From Beijerinckiaceae bacterium (GTDB lineage Bacteria > Pseudomonadota > Alphaproteobacteria > Rhizobiales > Beijerinckiaceae): 64,000 nt of DNA. The notes below the pieces were generated by a model. The model made no database searches, had not been told where the DNA came from, and was given only the letters and a program-made list of their open reading frames with translations. The stretch covers positions 122,389 to 186,388 of the forward strand of contig JAIETL010000002.1 of assembly GCA_019745195.1 (NCBI GenBank), written 5' to 3'. Position numbers and translations under genes: made by a program. Shown here piece after piece: positions 38,352 to 47,188 of the stretch (position 1 is the stretch's first letter; the number at the start of each line of letters is the position of its first letter).

Positions 38352-39242
38352 TTAGTTTTCTTTTGGGTCGAGCGCGTCGCGCAGGCCGTCGCCGAGCAGG
38401 TTGAAGCCGAGCACCGCCAGAAAGATGGCGACGCCGGGCGCGACCGACATCCACGGCGCCTGCTCCATGAAGTTCTTGGCGACGTTGAGCATCTGCCCCC
38501 AGGATGGCGAGGGCGGCTGCTGGCCGAGGCCGAGGAAGGACAGCGAAGCCTCGAGGATGATCGCCTGCGCCATGAACAGGGTCGACTGCACCACGATCGG
38601 CGACAGGGTGTTGGGCAGCACATGCACCAGCATGATGCGCAGATTTCCCGCGCCGACCGAGCGCGCGCCCTCGACGAAATCCTCGGCCTTGACGCTCATC
38701 ACCTGCCCGCGCACCAGCCGGATGAAAATCGGCACGGCCGACAGGCCGATCGCGATCATGGCGTTGGTCAGCGACGGGCCGAGGATAGCCGCAAAGGCGA
38801 TGGCGAGGATCAGGAACGGGCAGGCCAGCATCGCCTCGGTGACCCGCGAGATCACGATGTCGATCCAGCCGCCATACCAGCCGGCGAGCAGGCCGAAGGG
38901 TATGCCGATGGCGAGCGCGATCATCACCGAGACGATGCCCGCCAGCAGCGAGGTCTGCGCGCCATGGAACAGGCGCGAAACCTGATCGCGGCCGAGTTCG
39001 TCGGTGCCGAACCAGTAAAGCTCGGAGGGCGGCTTGCGGATGGCGAGGAAATTCGATTTGAGCGGATCGGCCAGCGGCAGCAGCGGTGCGAGCACCGCCA
39101 TCAGCACGAAGAGCAGCACGACCGTGCCGCCGATCAGCGCCGAGCGGTTGCGCAGCAGCTTCGACAGCGTGCTGCGCCGCTTTCGCAGCGGCGTTTCGCT
39201 CTGTAGCGCGGGCATGGCGGGGTCTAGGGCGGCGTCGCTCAT
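38352..39242 (-). CDS. Dpp-type ABC permease, DppC-like (second importer)
   Basis: This 296-residue protein has '[20 protein letters not shown]' near 72-91 and the loop 'GARSVGAGNLRIMLVHVLPN' near 190-209, with six helices. It overlaps the DppB-like gene by one base (TGATG) and precedes the gamma-glutamyltransferase gene by 20 bases. No ATPase gene is linked to this importer in the window. Confidence 0.92.
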   Translation of the reverse strand: MSDAALDPAMPALQSETPLRKRRSTLSKLLRNRSALIGGTVVLLFVLMAVLAPLLPLADPLKSNFLAIRKPPSELYWFGTDELGRDQVSRLFHGAQTSLLAGIVSVMIALAIGIPFGLLAGWYGGWIDIVISRVTEAMLACPFLILAIAFAAILGPSLTNAMIAIGLSAVPIFIRLVRGQVMSVKAEDFVEGARSVGAGNLRIMLVHVLPNTLSPIVVQSTLFMAQAIILEASLSFLGLGQQPPSPSWGQMLNVAKNFMEQAPWMSVAPGVAIFLAVLGFNLLGDGLRDALDPKEN

Positions 39243-40186
39243 CAGCCGCTCCTCAGCCGGGGATTGACGAGGACGTAGAGGATGTCGGCGAGCAGGTTCA
39301 TCAGGATGAAGCCGATCGCGGTGCAGAGCACCACGCCCTGGACGACGCCGTAATCGCGGTTGAACACGGCGTCGACGATCAGCTTGCCGAAGCCCGGAAT
39401 GGTGAAGACCTGCTCGGTCAGCACCGCGCCGGCCAGCAACTCGCCGAAGAGCAGCGTCGAGAGCGTGATGATCGGAACCAGCGCGTTGCGCAGCGCATGC
39501 CGGTTCACCACCGTGTTCTCGTCCAGCCCCTTGGCGCGGGCGGTGCGGACATAGTCCGAGCGCAGCACCTCCAGCATGGCCGAGCGGGTATGGCGCATGA
39601 TGAAGGCCGCCAGCCCCCCGCCGAGCACGAAGGCCGGCATGATCAGCCGTTCGATCGCGGCTCTCGGATCGACGAAAATGGATTCATAGCCTGAGGCCGG
39701 CAGCCATCTCAGCTCGACCGAGACGACGAGGATCAGCATGATGCCGAGCCAGAAGTTCGGGATCGAGAGCCCCGACAGCGCCAGCGCGCTGGCCGAATAG
39801 TCGACCGCCGTGCCCTTGTTGCGGGCGGCCAGGATGCCGGCCGGGATGCCGATCGCGATCGCCACCAGGATCGAGGCGACGGCGAGCTGCAGCGTCACCG
39901 GCAGTTTCTGCGCGATCAGCCCGAGAACCGGTTCGCCGGTGCGCAGCGAGCGGCCGAAATCGCCCTGCAGCACCTGCCCGAGCCAGGCGAAGAACTGCAC
40001 GAAGATCGGATCGTCGAGCCGGTAGATTGCGCGCAGCCGCGCGATCACCTCCGGGTCGCGCTCCTCGCCGGCGATGACGAGGAACGGATCGCCCGGCAGG
40101 GCGCGCTGCAGGGCGAACACCATCAGCGCCACCAGAAACAACGTCGGGATGGCGACCAGAATCCGGCGGGCGATCAGGGTCAGCAT
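39242..40186 (-). CDS. Dpp-type ABC permease, DppB-like (second importer)
   Basis: The 314-residue protein starts 'MLTLIARRILVAIPTLFLVA', and has 'ALPGDPFLVIAGEERDPE' near 33-50 and the EAA loop 'RTARAKGLDENTVVNRHALR' near 212-231. The ATG at 40186 is used because the in-frame extension to 40258 runs into palindrome C. It follows the binding-protein gene on the same strand across that palindrome. Confidence 0.92.
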   Translation of the reverse strand: MLTLIARRILVAIPTLFLVALMVFALQRALPGDPFLVIAGEERDPEVIARLRAIYRLDDPIFVQFFAWLGQVLQGDFGRSLRTGEPVLGLIAQKLPVTLQLAVASILVAIAIGIPAGILAARNKGTAVDYSASALALSGLSIPNFWLGIMLILVVSVELRWLPASGYESIFVDPRAAIERLIMPAFVLGGGLAAFIMRHTRSAMLEVLRSDYVRTARAKGLDENTVVNRHALRNALVPIITLSTLLFGELLAGAVLTEQVFTIPGFGKLIVDAVFNRDYGVVQGVVLCTAIGFILMNLLADILYVLVNPRLRSG

Positions 40187-40205
40187 GGGATGGCGCGACG
40201 CGATT

Positions 40206-40428
40206 CCCCTCCCCACCCATCTCGGGCCTGCCCGAGATGGGCAACCTGAGTGGCCCAAGTCGGCAGCAGCCGACTTGGGTGTGGGGAGGGGTCAGGGGTG
40301 GGGGGCGGAAAGTCAGAGCGATCGGGGTGCGGTTTAACGAGACGCCGATACCAGCCTTCGACTGATTTCCAGCTCACCCTGTCGTTCGCCCCCCACCCCC
40401 GGCCCCTCCCCACGAGGGGGAGGGGAGG
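40206..40428. repeat. intergenic palindrome family C, copy 2, with a nested insertion
   Basis: The core matches copy 1 at 21311-21470 ('GACGCCGATACCAGC', 'CGTTCGCCCCCCACCCCC', 'CACGAGGGGGAGGGGAGG'). The left arm differs: about 65 extra bases after CCCCTCCCC contain two perfect hairpins at 40216-40241 and 40254-40279. It lies between the binding-protein and DppB-like genes. Confidence 0.85.
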
Positions 40429-40457
40429 AGCGTATGCCTGCACGGTCGCGTGGGGAC

Positions 40458-41963
40458 TCACTGCCGCTTCAGCCCGGAAAGCCGGATCATGCCGTCGGGA
40501 TTGATGGTGAAGCCGTTCATGTTGGCGCGCAGCGCGAAGAACACCGTCTGGTTGTAGAGATAGATGATCGGCAGCTCGTCCTGCAGGTATTTCTGAGCGG
40601 CGTCGTAGAGCTTCTTGCGCTCGGCAACGTCGTAGACCGTGCGGGCCTGATCCAGCAGCTTGTCGACCTCGGGGTTCGAGTAGCGGCCGTCGTTCTGGTT
40701 GCCCTTCGAGGTCACGAACTGGTGCAGGTTTCCGTCCGGGTCGATGCGGCCCGACCAGCCGATGCGGCTCATCTGGAACTTGCCCTGCTGCTGGTCGCGG
40801 AGCTGGCTGGCGAATTCGGTCGATTTGATCTGGATGTCGATGCCGGCCTCCTGCGCCATCGCCTGGATGACCTGGCCGAGCTGGGCGTCGACCGGGTTGT
40901 TGGTGACGAACAGCTCGACCGAGACCTTGGCGACGCCGGCTTCCTTGAGCAGCGCCTTGGCCTTGTTCACGTCGCGCGCCGGCACCGGGAATTCGGCGCT
41001 GACATAGGGACTGCCCGGATTGAAGGGCTGGATCATCGGCTCGTAGAGTCCCTCGAACACCACCTGGCTCAGCACTTTGCGGTCGATCGAAAGCGAGAGC
41101 GCCTGCCGCACCCGCTTGTCCTTGCCCATGGGCTGGTTGGCGGCCTCGCCATGGGCGGTGTTGATGGTGATGCCCTGGTAGCCGATATTGGCGGTGCTCT
41201 GGACTTTCAGCGCCCTGTCGCCCTGGGCCGACTTGACGTCGGTCGGGGCCAGACGCTCCAGCATGTCAAGCTCGCCGGAGCGCAGATTGGCCAGCCGCAC
41301 CGTGGTGTCGGGGATGGCGCGGTAGAGCACCCGGTCGAAATGGTAGTTTTGCGCCTCCCAGTGCTCCTTGAAGCGCTCCAGCACGATGCGGTCGTTCTGC
41401 ACGCGCTCGACGAATTTGTAGGGACCAGAGCAGACCGGCTTGGCGCCGACATCGGCGGTCAGGCTCTTCGGCGCCAGCATCATGCCGGCGCGGTCGGTGA
41501 GCTGGGCGAGCAGCGTGGCGTCAGGGCGCTTCAGCTTGAGCGCGATCGTGCTGGCATCGACCACCTCGATGCTGTCGACCGAGGCGAGTTCGGATTTGCG
41601 CAGCGAGTCCGGCAGCGTGCGGGCGCGTTCGAGATTGGCCTTGGCGGCCTCGGCGTTGAAGGGCTCGCCATCATGGAACTTGGCGTCGGTGCGCAGCTTC
41701 ATCGTCAGCGTCAGGCCGTCGGCGGAGAACGACCATTCGGTCGCCAGCCGCGGCGTCAGCTTCAGTTGCGGATCGATGTCGAGCAGCTTGTCGCAGAGCC
41801 CCTTGAAGACGATGCGACCGACGAAGGTGCGCGCCTTGTGCGGGTCGAGCACGTCGGGATCTTCCTGCAGGCCGATGCGCAGGGTCGAGGGCGTCTGCGC
41901 CATGGCGGGCAGCGCCGCGAGCGTCAGGACTGTCGCCGAGGCCAGAACGGTCAAAAGTTTCAT
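40458..41963 (-). CDS. Dpp-type ABC transporter substrate-binding protein (second importer)
   Basis: This 501-residue SBP_bac_5 protein has a Sec signal (KLLTVLASATVLTLAALPAMA) and mature start 'QTPSTLRIGLQEDPDVLDPH'. 'TMKLRTDAKFHDGEPFNAEA' near 95-115 is the class motif. It leads the minus-strand unit of binding protein, two permeases, gamma-glutamyltransferase and DUF1028. Palindrome C separates it from the permease genes. Confidence 0.93.
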   Translation of the reverse strand: MKLLTVLASATVLTLAALPAMAQTPSTLRIGLQEDPDVLDPHKARTFVGRIVFKGLCDKLLDIDPQLKLTPRLATEWSFSADGLTLTMKLRTDAKFHDGEPFNAEAAKANLERARTLPDSLRKSELASVDSIEVVDASTIALKLKRPDATLLAQLTDRAGMMLAPKSLTADVGAKPVCSGPYKFVERVQNDRIVLERFKEHWEAQNYHFDRVLYRAIPDTTVRLANLRSGELDMLERLAPTDVKSAQGDRALKVQSTANIGYQGITINTAHGEAANQPMGKDKRVRQALSLSIDRKVLSQVVFEGLYEPMIQPFNPGSPYVSAEFPVPARDVNKAKALLKEAGVAKVSVELFVTNNPVDAQLGQVIQAMAQEAGIDIQIKSTEFASQLRDQQQGKFQMSRIGWSGRIDPDGNLHQFVTSKGNQNDGRYSNPEVDKLLDQARTVYDVAERKKLYDAAQKYLQDELPIIYLYNQTVFFALRANMNGFTINPDGMIRLSGLKRQ

Positions 41964-42313
41964 CGAAAATCCCCTGTCTTTTGTTACTTTCAGCCACGTC
42001 GTCGGCCGGTCGGAGCAGGTGCGGACTGTCGGCCGGGCGTTCTCCTCCACCCCGACCCGGCCCATGCCTGCACGTCTTCCGGCGTTCCACCGATTTCGTT
42101 CCAACCGGCACCAATCTGCAGCAGTTCCGGCGCGCCGTCGATGCCGCATCGTGGTCGCACCCGCCGTTTTCTGCATGCGACCGCCGGCGCGACCTGCATG
42201 CAATTGCGCGGCCAATCTCCTGCGTCGGCGGGAGGCCTCGCCCACTCTGCAGCACTGTCGCGCGCGCTGTCATCTCTGTTATCAGGGGCGAAGCGAATGA
42301 AGGGCCGATTCCG
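41964..42313. other. divergent intergenic region between ABC binding protein and OtnK-like kinase
   Basis: These 350 bases must hold promoters for both flanking genes. Two copies of CTGCATGC lie about 25 bases apart near 42172 and 42198, possibly a regulator site. No gene, RNA or terminator is evident. Confidence 0.5.
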
Positions 42314-43579
42314 ATGCTGCTGGGTGTGATCGCCGACGACATGACGGGCGCGACCGATGTCGCGCTGATGTTGAACCGCGCCGGCATGCGCACCGTCCAG
42401 GTAATCGGCGCGCCTGTCGCCGGGGGGCGCCTGCCGGAGGCGGACGCCGTGGTGGTCGCGCTGAAATCGCGCACCAATCCTGTCGCCAATGCCATCGCGG
42501 ATTCGCTGGCCGCCTGCGAGGCCCTGCTGGCGGCGGGCGCGCGCCAGATCCTGTTCAAATACTGCTCAACCTTCGATTCGACGGCGCAAGGCAATATTGG
42601 CCCCGTCGCGGACGCGCTGATGCAGCGATTAGGCGCAAGGAGCGCGATCGTCTGCCCCGCCTTTCCCGCCAATGGCCGCTCGATCTATCAAGGCTATCTC
42701 TTCGTCGGCGCGGTTCCGCTTCACGAAAGCTCGATGAAGGACCATCCGCTGACGCCGATGCGCGATTCCAGCCTCGTCCGGCTGATGGCGGCGCAGACGC
42801 AAGCGAAGGTCGGCCTCGTCGATTATGCGACGGTTCTTGCCGGACCCGACGCGGTCAGGGCGCGCATGGCGGCGCTGACGGGCGAGGGCGTGCGTTATCT
42901 CGTCACCGACGCGCTCGCCAATGCCGACCTGATGGTGCTTGGCGAGGCGGTCGCGGGCGAGACGCTGCTGACTGGCGGGTCGGGCATCGCGATGGGTCTG
43001 CCGCAGAACTTCCGCAAGGCAGGGCTCTTGCCCGAGCGTGAGGTCGCGACCAGCCTGACCGCGCCCGCCGGCCGCGCCGGCATTATCTCCGGAAGCTGCT
43101 CGACGGCGACCCGTGGTCAGATCAGGGCTGCCGTCGCGGCGGGCATTCCGGCGCTGAAGGTCGATCCGATGGCGCTGGTCTCCGGCGAACAAGGCGCGGA
43201 AACGCTGGCGCGATGGGCGCTGGCGCAGGCCAACGACAAACCCTTCCTGCTCTATTCGAGCGATGACCCCGCCGAGGTCTCCGCCATCCAGGACAGGCTC
43301 GGCCGCGACAAGGCTGGCGAGACGGTCGAGCACGCCTTTGCTGCGACCGCGAAGCTGCTGGCGGCCGGCGGCGTCACGCGGCTGTTGGTCGCGGGCGGCG
43401 AGACCTCGGGCGCGGTCGTGCAGGGGCTCGGCATCCGCACCCTCGAAATCGGCCCCGAGATCGACCCCGGCGTGCCCTGGACCCGCGTCGTCGATGGGCC
43501 CGACATGGTCATCGCCCTGAAATCGGGCAATTTCGGCGCGGCGGACTTCTTCCTGAAGGCATGGGGGCTCCTTGCGTGA
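42314..43579 (+). CDS. otnK: four-carbon acid sugar kinase family protein (OtnK/DUF1537-like)
   Basis: The 421-residue protein opens 'MLLGVIADDMTGATDVALML', the substrate-binding start of OtnK/DUF1537 kinases, and has 'KYCSTFDSTAQGNIGP' near 82-97 and the ATP-site 'LLVAGGETSGAVV' near 355-367. Such kinases phosphorylate 3-oxo-tetronate or D-threonate/erythronate. The usual partners (dehydrogenase OtnD, decarboxylase OtnC) are not here, so the substrate remains open. Confidence 0.87.
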   Translation: MLLGVIADDMTGATDVALMLNRAGMRTVQVIGAPVAGGRLPEADAVVVALKSRTNPVANAIADSLAACEALLAAGARQILFKYCSTFDSTAQGNIGPVADALMQRLGARSAIVCPAFPANGRSIYQGYLFVGAVPLHESSMKDHPLTPMRDSSLVRLMAAQTQAKVGLVDYATVLAGPDAVRARMAALTGEGVRYLVTDALANADLMVLGEAVAGETLLTGGSGIAMGLPQNFRKAGLLPEREVATSLTAPAGRAGIISGSCSTATRGQIRAAVAAGIPALKVDPMALVSGEQGAETLARWALAQANDKPFLLYSSDDPAEVSAIQDRLGRDKAGETVEHAFAATAKLLAAGGVTRLLVAGGETSGAVVQGLGIRTLEIGPEIDPGVPWTRVVDGPDMVIALKSGNFGAADFFLKAWGLLA

Positions 43580-43583
43580 CGAT

Positions 43584-43662
43584 CGTCTCTGCGAGCGTAA
43601 GCGAAGCAATCCAGAGGTTTGCGCGAGACCTCTGGATTGCTTCGCTTACGCTCGCAAAGACG
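43584..43662. repeat. intergenic palindrome family E
   Basis: Perfect 27-base arms GCGAGCGTAAGCGAAGCAAT... (43591-43617 and 43629-43655) surround an 11-base loop, and outer CGTCT/AGACG extend the stem with one mismatch. It is the GCGAAGCAATCC type I know between genes in Bradyrhizobium relatives. It lies 4 bases after the kinase stop and may act as its terminator. Confidence 0.9.
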
Positions 43663-43721
43663 GCGGCGCTTGGTTCCGGCCGTCGCAACTGTAAGATGCG
43701 GCGCGCGAACAGGGGGCTTGC

Positions 43722-45050
43722 ATGGACATGGCGTTTCTCGGCGACCTTCTGACCAGTGTCGCCGATCGCGGCCGGGCGCTGATCGGTTTCGAGCGCTTCG
43801 CCGGCCGCAACCGGCCGATCGCGCAGCTTTGCGAGGATCTGCTGTCTGGGCGGGGCGAGGCCTCGGGTATGGCGCTGGCGCAGGCCGTGCTCGACGCCTG
43901 GGAGCGGCTGGACAAGGCCGGGCGGCAGGGCTTTTTTGCGATGCTGCAGGAGAGGTTCGGGCCCGACCATGACAGACTCGGCAAGGCGATCGACGCCTAT
44001 CGCGCGGAGCCGTCCGCCGCCAACATCGCGGCGCTTCATCTGGCCTCCGAGCCGCGCCGGCAGGAACTGCTGCGCCGCCTCAACCTCGCGCCGGGCGGCA
44101 CGCATGTGCTGGTCAGGATGCGCGAGAGCCTGTTCGAGGCGATGGAGGCATCGCCGGAACTCGCGGCGGTCGATGGCGATTTTCGCCACCTTTTCGGCTC
44201 CTGGTTCAACCGCGGCTTCCTCGTGCTGCGCCGCATCGACTGGCGCACGCCGGCCAACGTGCTGGAAAAGATCATCCGTTATGAGGCGGTCCACGAGATT
44301 CAGGGCTGGGACGATCTGCGCCGCAGGCTGGAGCCGGCCGATCGGCGCTGCTTCGCGTTCTTCCATCCGCAACTGATCGATGAACCGCTGATCTTCGTCG
44401 AGGTGGCGCTGACCGGCGAAATCCCGCGCAGCATCGGCGAGGTTCTGAGCGGCGAGCGCGAGGTGCTGCCGGCCCAGGCCGCGAGCACGGCCGTGTTCTA
44501 TTCGATCTCGAACTGCCAGGAGGGCCTGCGCGGCATCTCCTTCGGCAATTTCCTGATCAAGCAGGTCGCCGAGGATCTGAAGCGCGAACTGCCCAATCTC
44601 GACACCTTCGTCACGCTCTCGCCGCTGCCGGGTTTTGCGCGCTGGCTGTCGGCCACCGTCGAGGAACCGGGCGATTTCCGGATGACCAACGAGGAGCGCG
44701 CCGAGCTCGCCCGCTCGCCCGGCGAGGCGGTCTCGCTCGACGAGGCGACGCGAGCCCGCCGCGACAGGCTGCTCGGCCAGATGGCGACGCAGTACCTGCT
44801 GCGGGCGCGCACGGCCTCGGGCCGCGTCATCGACCCGGTGGCGCGCTTCCATCTCGGCAATGGCGCGCGGCTGGAGCGCATCAATGTCGGCGGCAATCTC
44901 TCGGCGCGGGGCCTGCGCGAGTCGCATGGCGTGATGGTGAATTACCGCTATGACCTCGACGAGATCGAGATCAATCACGAGGCCTTCGCCACCCGCAACA
45001 CGGTCGTCGCCAATTCCAGCGTGCGCAAGCTGCTGCGGCCCGCGACCTGA
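43722..45050 (+). CDS. malonyl-CoA decarboxylase
   Basis: The 442-residue protein matches the alphaproteobacterial MCD family: helical N-terminal region, then 'SWFNRGFLVLRRIDWRTPAN' near 157-176 and the C-terminal domain 'FVTLSPLPGFARWL', with the conserved His-rich end 'NLSARGLRESHGVMVNY'. It decarboxylates malonyl-CoA to acetyl-CoA in the cytoplasm. It is 39 bases upstream of malonyl-CoA synthetase; the MatA-MatB pair is a known malonate route in rhizobia. Confidence 0.93.
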   Translation: MDMAFLGDLLTSVADRGRALIGFERFAGRNRPIAQLCEDLLSGRGEASGMALAQAVLDAWERLDKAGRQGFFAMLQERFGPDHDRLGKAIDAYRAEPSAANIAALHLASEPRRQELLRRLNLAPGGTHVLVRMRESLFEAMEASPELAAVDGDFRHLFGSWFNRGFLVLRRIDWRTPANVLEKIIRYEAVHEIQGWDDLRRRLEPADRRCFAFFHPQLIDEPLIFVEVALTGEIPRSIGEVLSGEREVLPAQAASTAVFYSISNCQEGLRGISFGNFLIKQVAEDLKRELPNLDTFVTLSPLPGFARWLSATVEEPGDFRMTNEERAELARSPGEAVSLDEATRARRDRLLGQMATQYLLRARTASGRVIDPVARFHLGNGARLERINVGGNLSARGLRESHGVMVNYRYDLDEIEINHEAFATRNTVVANSSVRKLLRPAT

Positions 45051-45089
45051 CCTCCAGCCTGCCGGAAACGCCTGAAAGGACCCGAAATT

Positions 45090-46637
45090 ATGGGCAACCA
45101 CCTGTTCGACCTCGTCCGCGCGCGCATGCCCGCAGCCGCAGCGCCCTTCGCCCTGCTCGATGACGGCCGGCGTTATTCCTATGCCGACATGGTCGATGTC
45201 TCGGGCCGTTTCGCCAATGTGCTGGTTTCGCTCGGCGTGAAACCCGGCGACCGCGTCGCGGTGCAGGTCGAGAAGTCGATCGAGGCGCTGATGCTCTATC
45301 TCGGCGCGATCCGGGCCGGCGCGATCTTCCTGCCGCTGAACACCGCCTACACCCCCGCCGAAATCGAGTATTTTCTGGGCGACGCGCAACCCGCCGTCTT
45401 TGTCTGTGATCCGGTCAAGGCCACTGCGATGAAGCCCTATGCCGACAAGGCGGGCGCAAAGCTGGAGACGCTCGGCGTCTGGCGTTCGCATGACGTCTCC
45501 GCCGGCACGCTTGCCGACAAGGGGCTGGCGGCCCAGGCCGCCTTCGCCGATGTCGACCGCGGCCCCGACGATCTCGGCGCGATCCTTTACACTTCGGGCA
45601 CCACCGGGCGCTCCAAGGGCGCGATGCTCTCCCACGACAACCTCGCCTCGAACGCGCTGGCGCTGGTCGACTACTGGCGCTTCACCCAGGCCGACGTGTT
45701 GCTGCACGCGCTGCCGATTTTCCACACCCATGGCCTGTTCGTGGCGACCAACACCGTCCTCTTCTCGGGCGCGTCCATGATCCTGCTGCCGAAATTCGAC
45801 CCCGACCAGGTGTTCGCGCATCTGCCGCAGGCCACCTGCATGATGGGCGTGCCGACCTTCTATGTCCGGCTGCTGCAGGATGCGCGGCTGACGAAGGAGG
45901 CGACCGCGCATATGCGCCTGTTCGTCTCGGGCTCGGCGCCGCTGCTGGCCGAGACCCATCGCGAATGGCGCGAGCGCACCGGCCACGCCATCCTCGAGCG
46001 CTACGGCATGACCGAGACCAACATGAACACCTCCAACCCCTATGACGGCGAGCGGGTCGCCGGCACGGTCGGCTTCCCGCTGCCGGGCGTCTCGGCCCGC
46101 GTCACCGATCCCGAGACCGCGAAGGTTCTGGCCGCCGACGAGATCGGCATGATCGAGGTCAAGGGTCCCAACGTCTTCAAGGGCTACTGGCGCAACCCCG
46201 AGAAGACGGCCGCCGAGTTCCGGGCCGACGGGTTTTTCATCACCGGCGACCTCGGCAAGATCGACCCGGCTGGCTATGTCCACATCGTCGGCCGCGGCAA
46301 GGACCTGATCATTACCGGCGGCTACAACGTCTATCCCAAGGAGGTCGAGACCGAGATCGACGAGATGCCGGGTGTGATCGAGAGCGCGGTGATCGGCTGC
46401 CCGCATCCCGATTTCGGCGAGGGCGTTACGGCCGTCGTGGTGGTGAAGCCCGGTGCGACGATCACGGCGGCGAGCATCGCAAAAACGCTGGAGCAGCGGC
46501 TGGCGAAGTTCAAGCTGCCTAAACAGGTCTTCATCGTCGACGACCTGCCGCGCAACACCATGGGCAAGGTCCAGAAGAACCTGCTGCGCGAGCGCTACAA
46601 GGACATTTATGCGCGTCAGATGAAGGCGGGGGAGTGA
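45090..46637 (+). CDS. matB: malonyl-CoA synthetase
   Basis: This 515-residue ANL-family ligase has the AMP-binding 'LYTSGTTGRSKGAMLSHDNL' at about 167-186, 'YGMTETNMNT' near 307, and the C-terminal catalytic lysine in 'PRNTMGKVQKN'. Similarity to MatB, and its position after malonyl-CoA decarboxylase, give malonate + CoA + ATP to malonyl-CoA. Together the pair turns malonate into acetyl-CoA. Confidence 0.93.
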   Translation: MGNHLFDLVRARMPAAAAPFALLDDGRRYSYADMVDVSGRFANVLVSLGVKPGDRVAVQVEKSIEALMLYLGAIRAGAIFLPLNTAYTPAEIEYFLGDAQPAVFVCDPVKATAMKPYADKAGAKLETLGVWRSHDVSAGTLADKGLAAQAAFADVDRGPDDLGAILYTSGTTGRSKGAMLSHDNLASNALALVDYWRFTQADVLLHALPIFHTHGLFVATNTVLFSGASMILLPKFDPDQVFAHLPQATCMMGVPTFYVRLLQDARLTKEATAHMRLFVSGSAPLLAETHREWRERTGHAILERYGMTETNMNTSNPYDGERVAGTVGFPLPGVSARVTDPETAKVLAADEIGMIEVKGPNVFKGYWRNPEKTAAEFRADGFFITGDLGKIDPAGYVHIVGRGKDLIITGGYNVYPKEVETEIDEMPGVIESAVIGCPHPDFGEGVTAVVVVKPGATITAASIAKTLEQRLAKFKLPKQVFIVDDLPRNTMGKVQKNLLRERYKDIYARQMKAGE

Positions 46638-46653
46638 GGGGCGGACTTTTGCA

Positions 46654-46935
46654 TCACCCGGCCTTCCGGAGCGCGATCCAGGCCTTGAGCGCCGCATCGA
46701 TGCGGCTCTGCCAACCTGGCCCTTCCATCCTGAAATGATCGACGACATCAGCCGACAGCCGTATCGTCGTCGAGATTTTAGGGGTGGCCGAGGGCGGGCG
46801 GCCACGGCGGACAAGACGGTCACCCTGATAGACATCCGCCTCGGCGAATTTGGCGACCCATTCAGGCGCGGACAAATCCGGCGCGTCGTCCGGGTCAACC
46901 CAGGATGGGTCCAAATGCGGCCTGTTCATCGTCAT
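46654..46935 (-). CDS. brnA: BrnA-type antitoxin
   Basis: The 93-residue protein ends in a ribbon-helix-helix-like region, 'ISTTIRLSADVVDHFRMEG' then 'WQSRIDAALKAWI', the BrnA/DUF4415 pattern, where the C-terminal part binds DNA. BrnA neutralises BrnT and represses the operon. It overlaps the BrnT gene by 41 bases in another frame. Confidence 0.9.
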   Translation of the reverse strand: MTMNRPHLDPSWVDPDDAPDLSAPEWVAKFAEADVYQGDRLVRRGRPPSATPKISTTIRLSADVVDHFRMEGPGWQSRIDAALKAWIALRKAG

Positions 46936-47167
46936 TGGCCTTCCTCAAACTGATGATCCGTCTCTTGCCCACACGCTCCGTCCAAACGGCGACGACCATG
47001 CGGCCGCCCATGAAACCGACGGTGATCAGTCTTTCTTCGCCATAATCGAAGCGGTCGTCGATACGCGACACATGGCGGTCCTCGAATATCTCTGCGGCTT
47101 TGGCGAAATCGAGGCCACGCTTGGAGAGCGTCGTTTCGCGCTTGGTCTCATCATACTCGATTTCCAT
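46895..47167 (-). CDS. brnT: BrnT toxin (RelE-fold ribonuclease)
   Basis: The 90-residue DUF497 protein has 'YDETKRETTLSKRGLDFAKA' near 4-23 and the C-terminal 'KRRIISLRKANDDE', typical of BrnT. BrnT inhibits translation by RNA cleavage. The pair lies 21 bases after the creatininase-like gene on the same strand, so read-through is possible; the usual control is BrnA binding ahead of brnT. Confidence 0.92.
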   Translation of the reverse strand: MEIEYDETKRETTLSKRGLDFAKAAEIFEDRHVSRIDDRFDYGEERLITVGFMGGRMVVAVWTERVGKRRIISLRKANDDEQAAFGPILG

Positions 47168-47188
47168 TTAATGTAACAACAAAAAACC

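Noticed and set aside
43509..46898. A very long minus-strand frame opposite malonyl-CoA decarboxylase and MatB
   Set aside because: It is an antisense frame with Arg/Asp/His-rich composition; both plus-strand enzymes have strong motifs.
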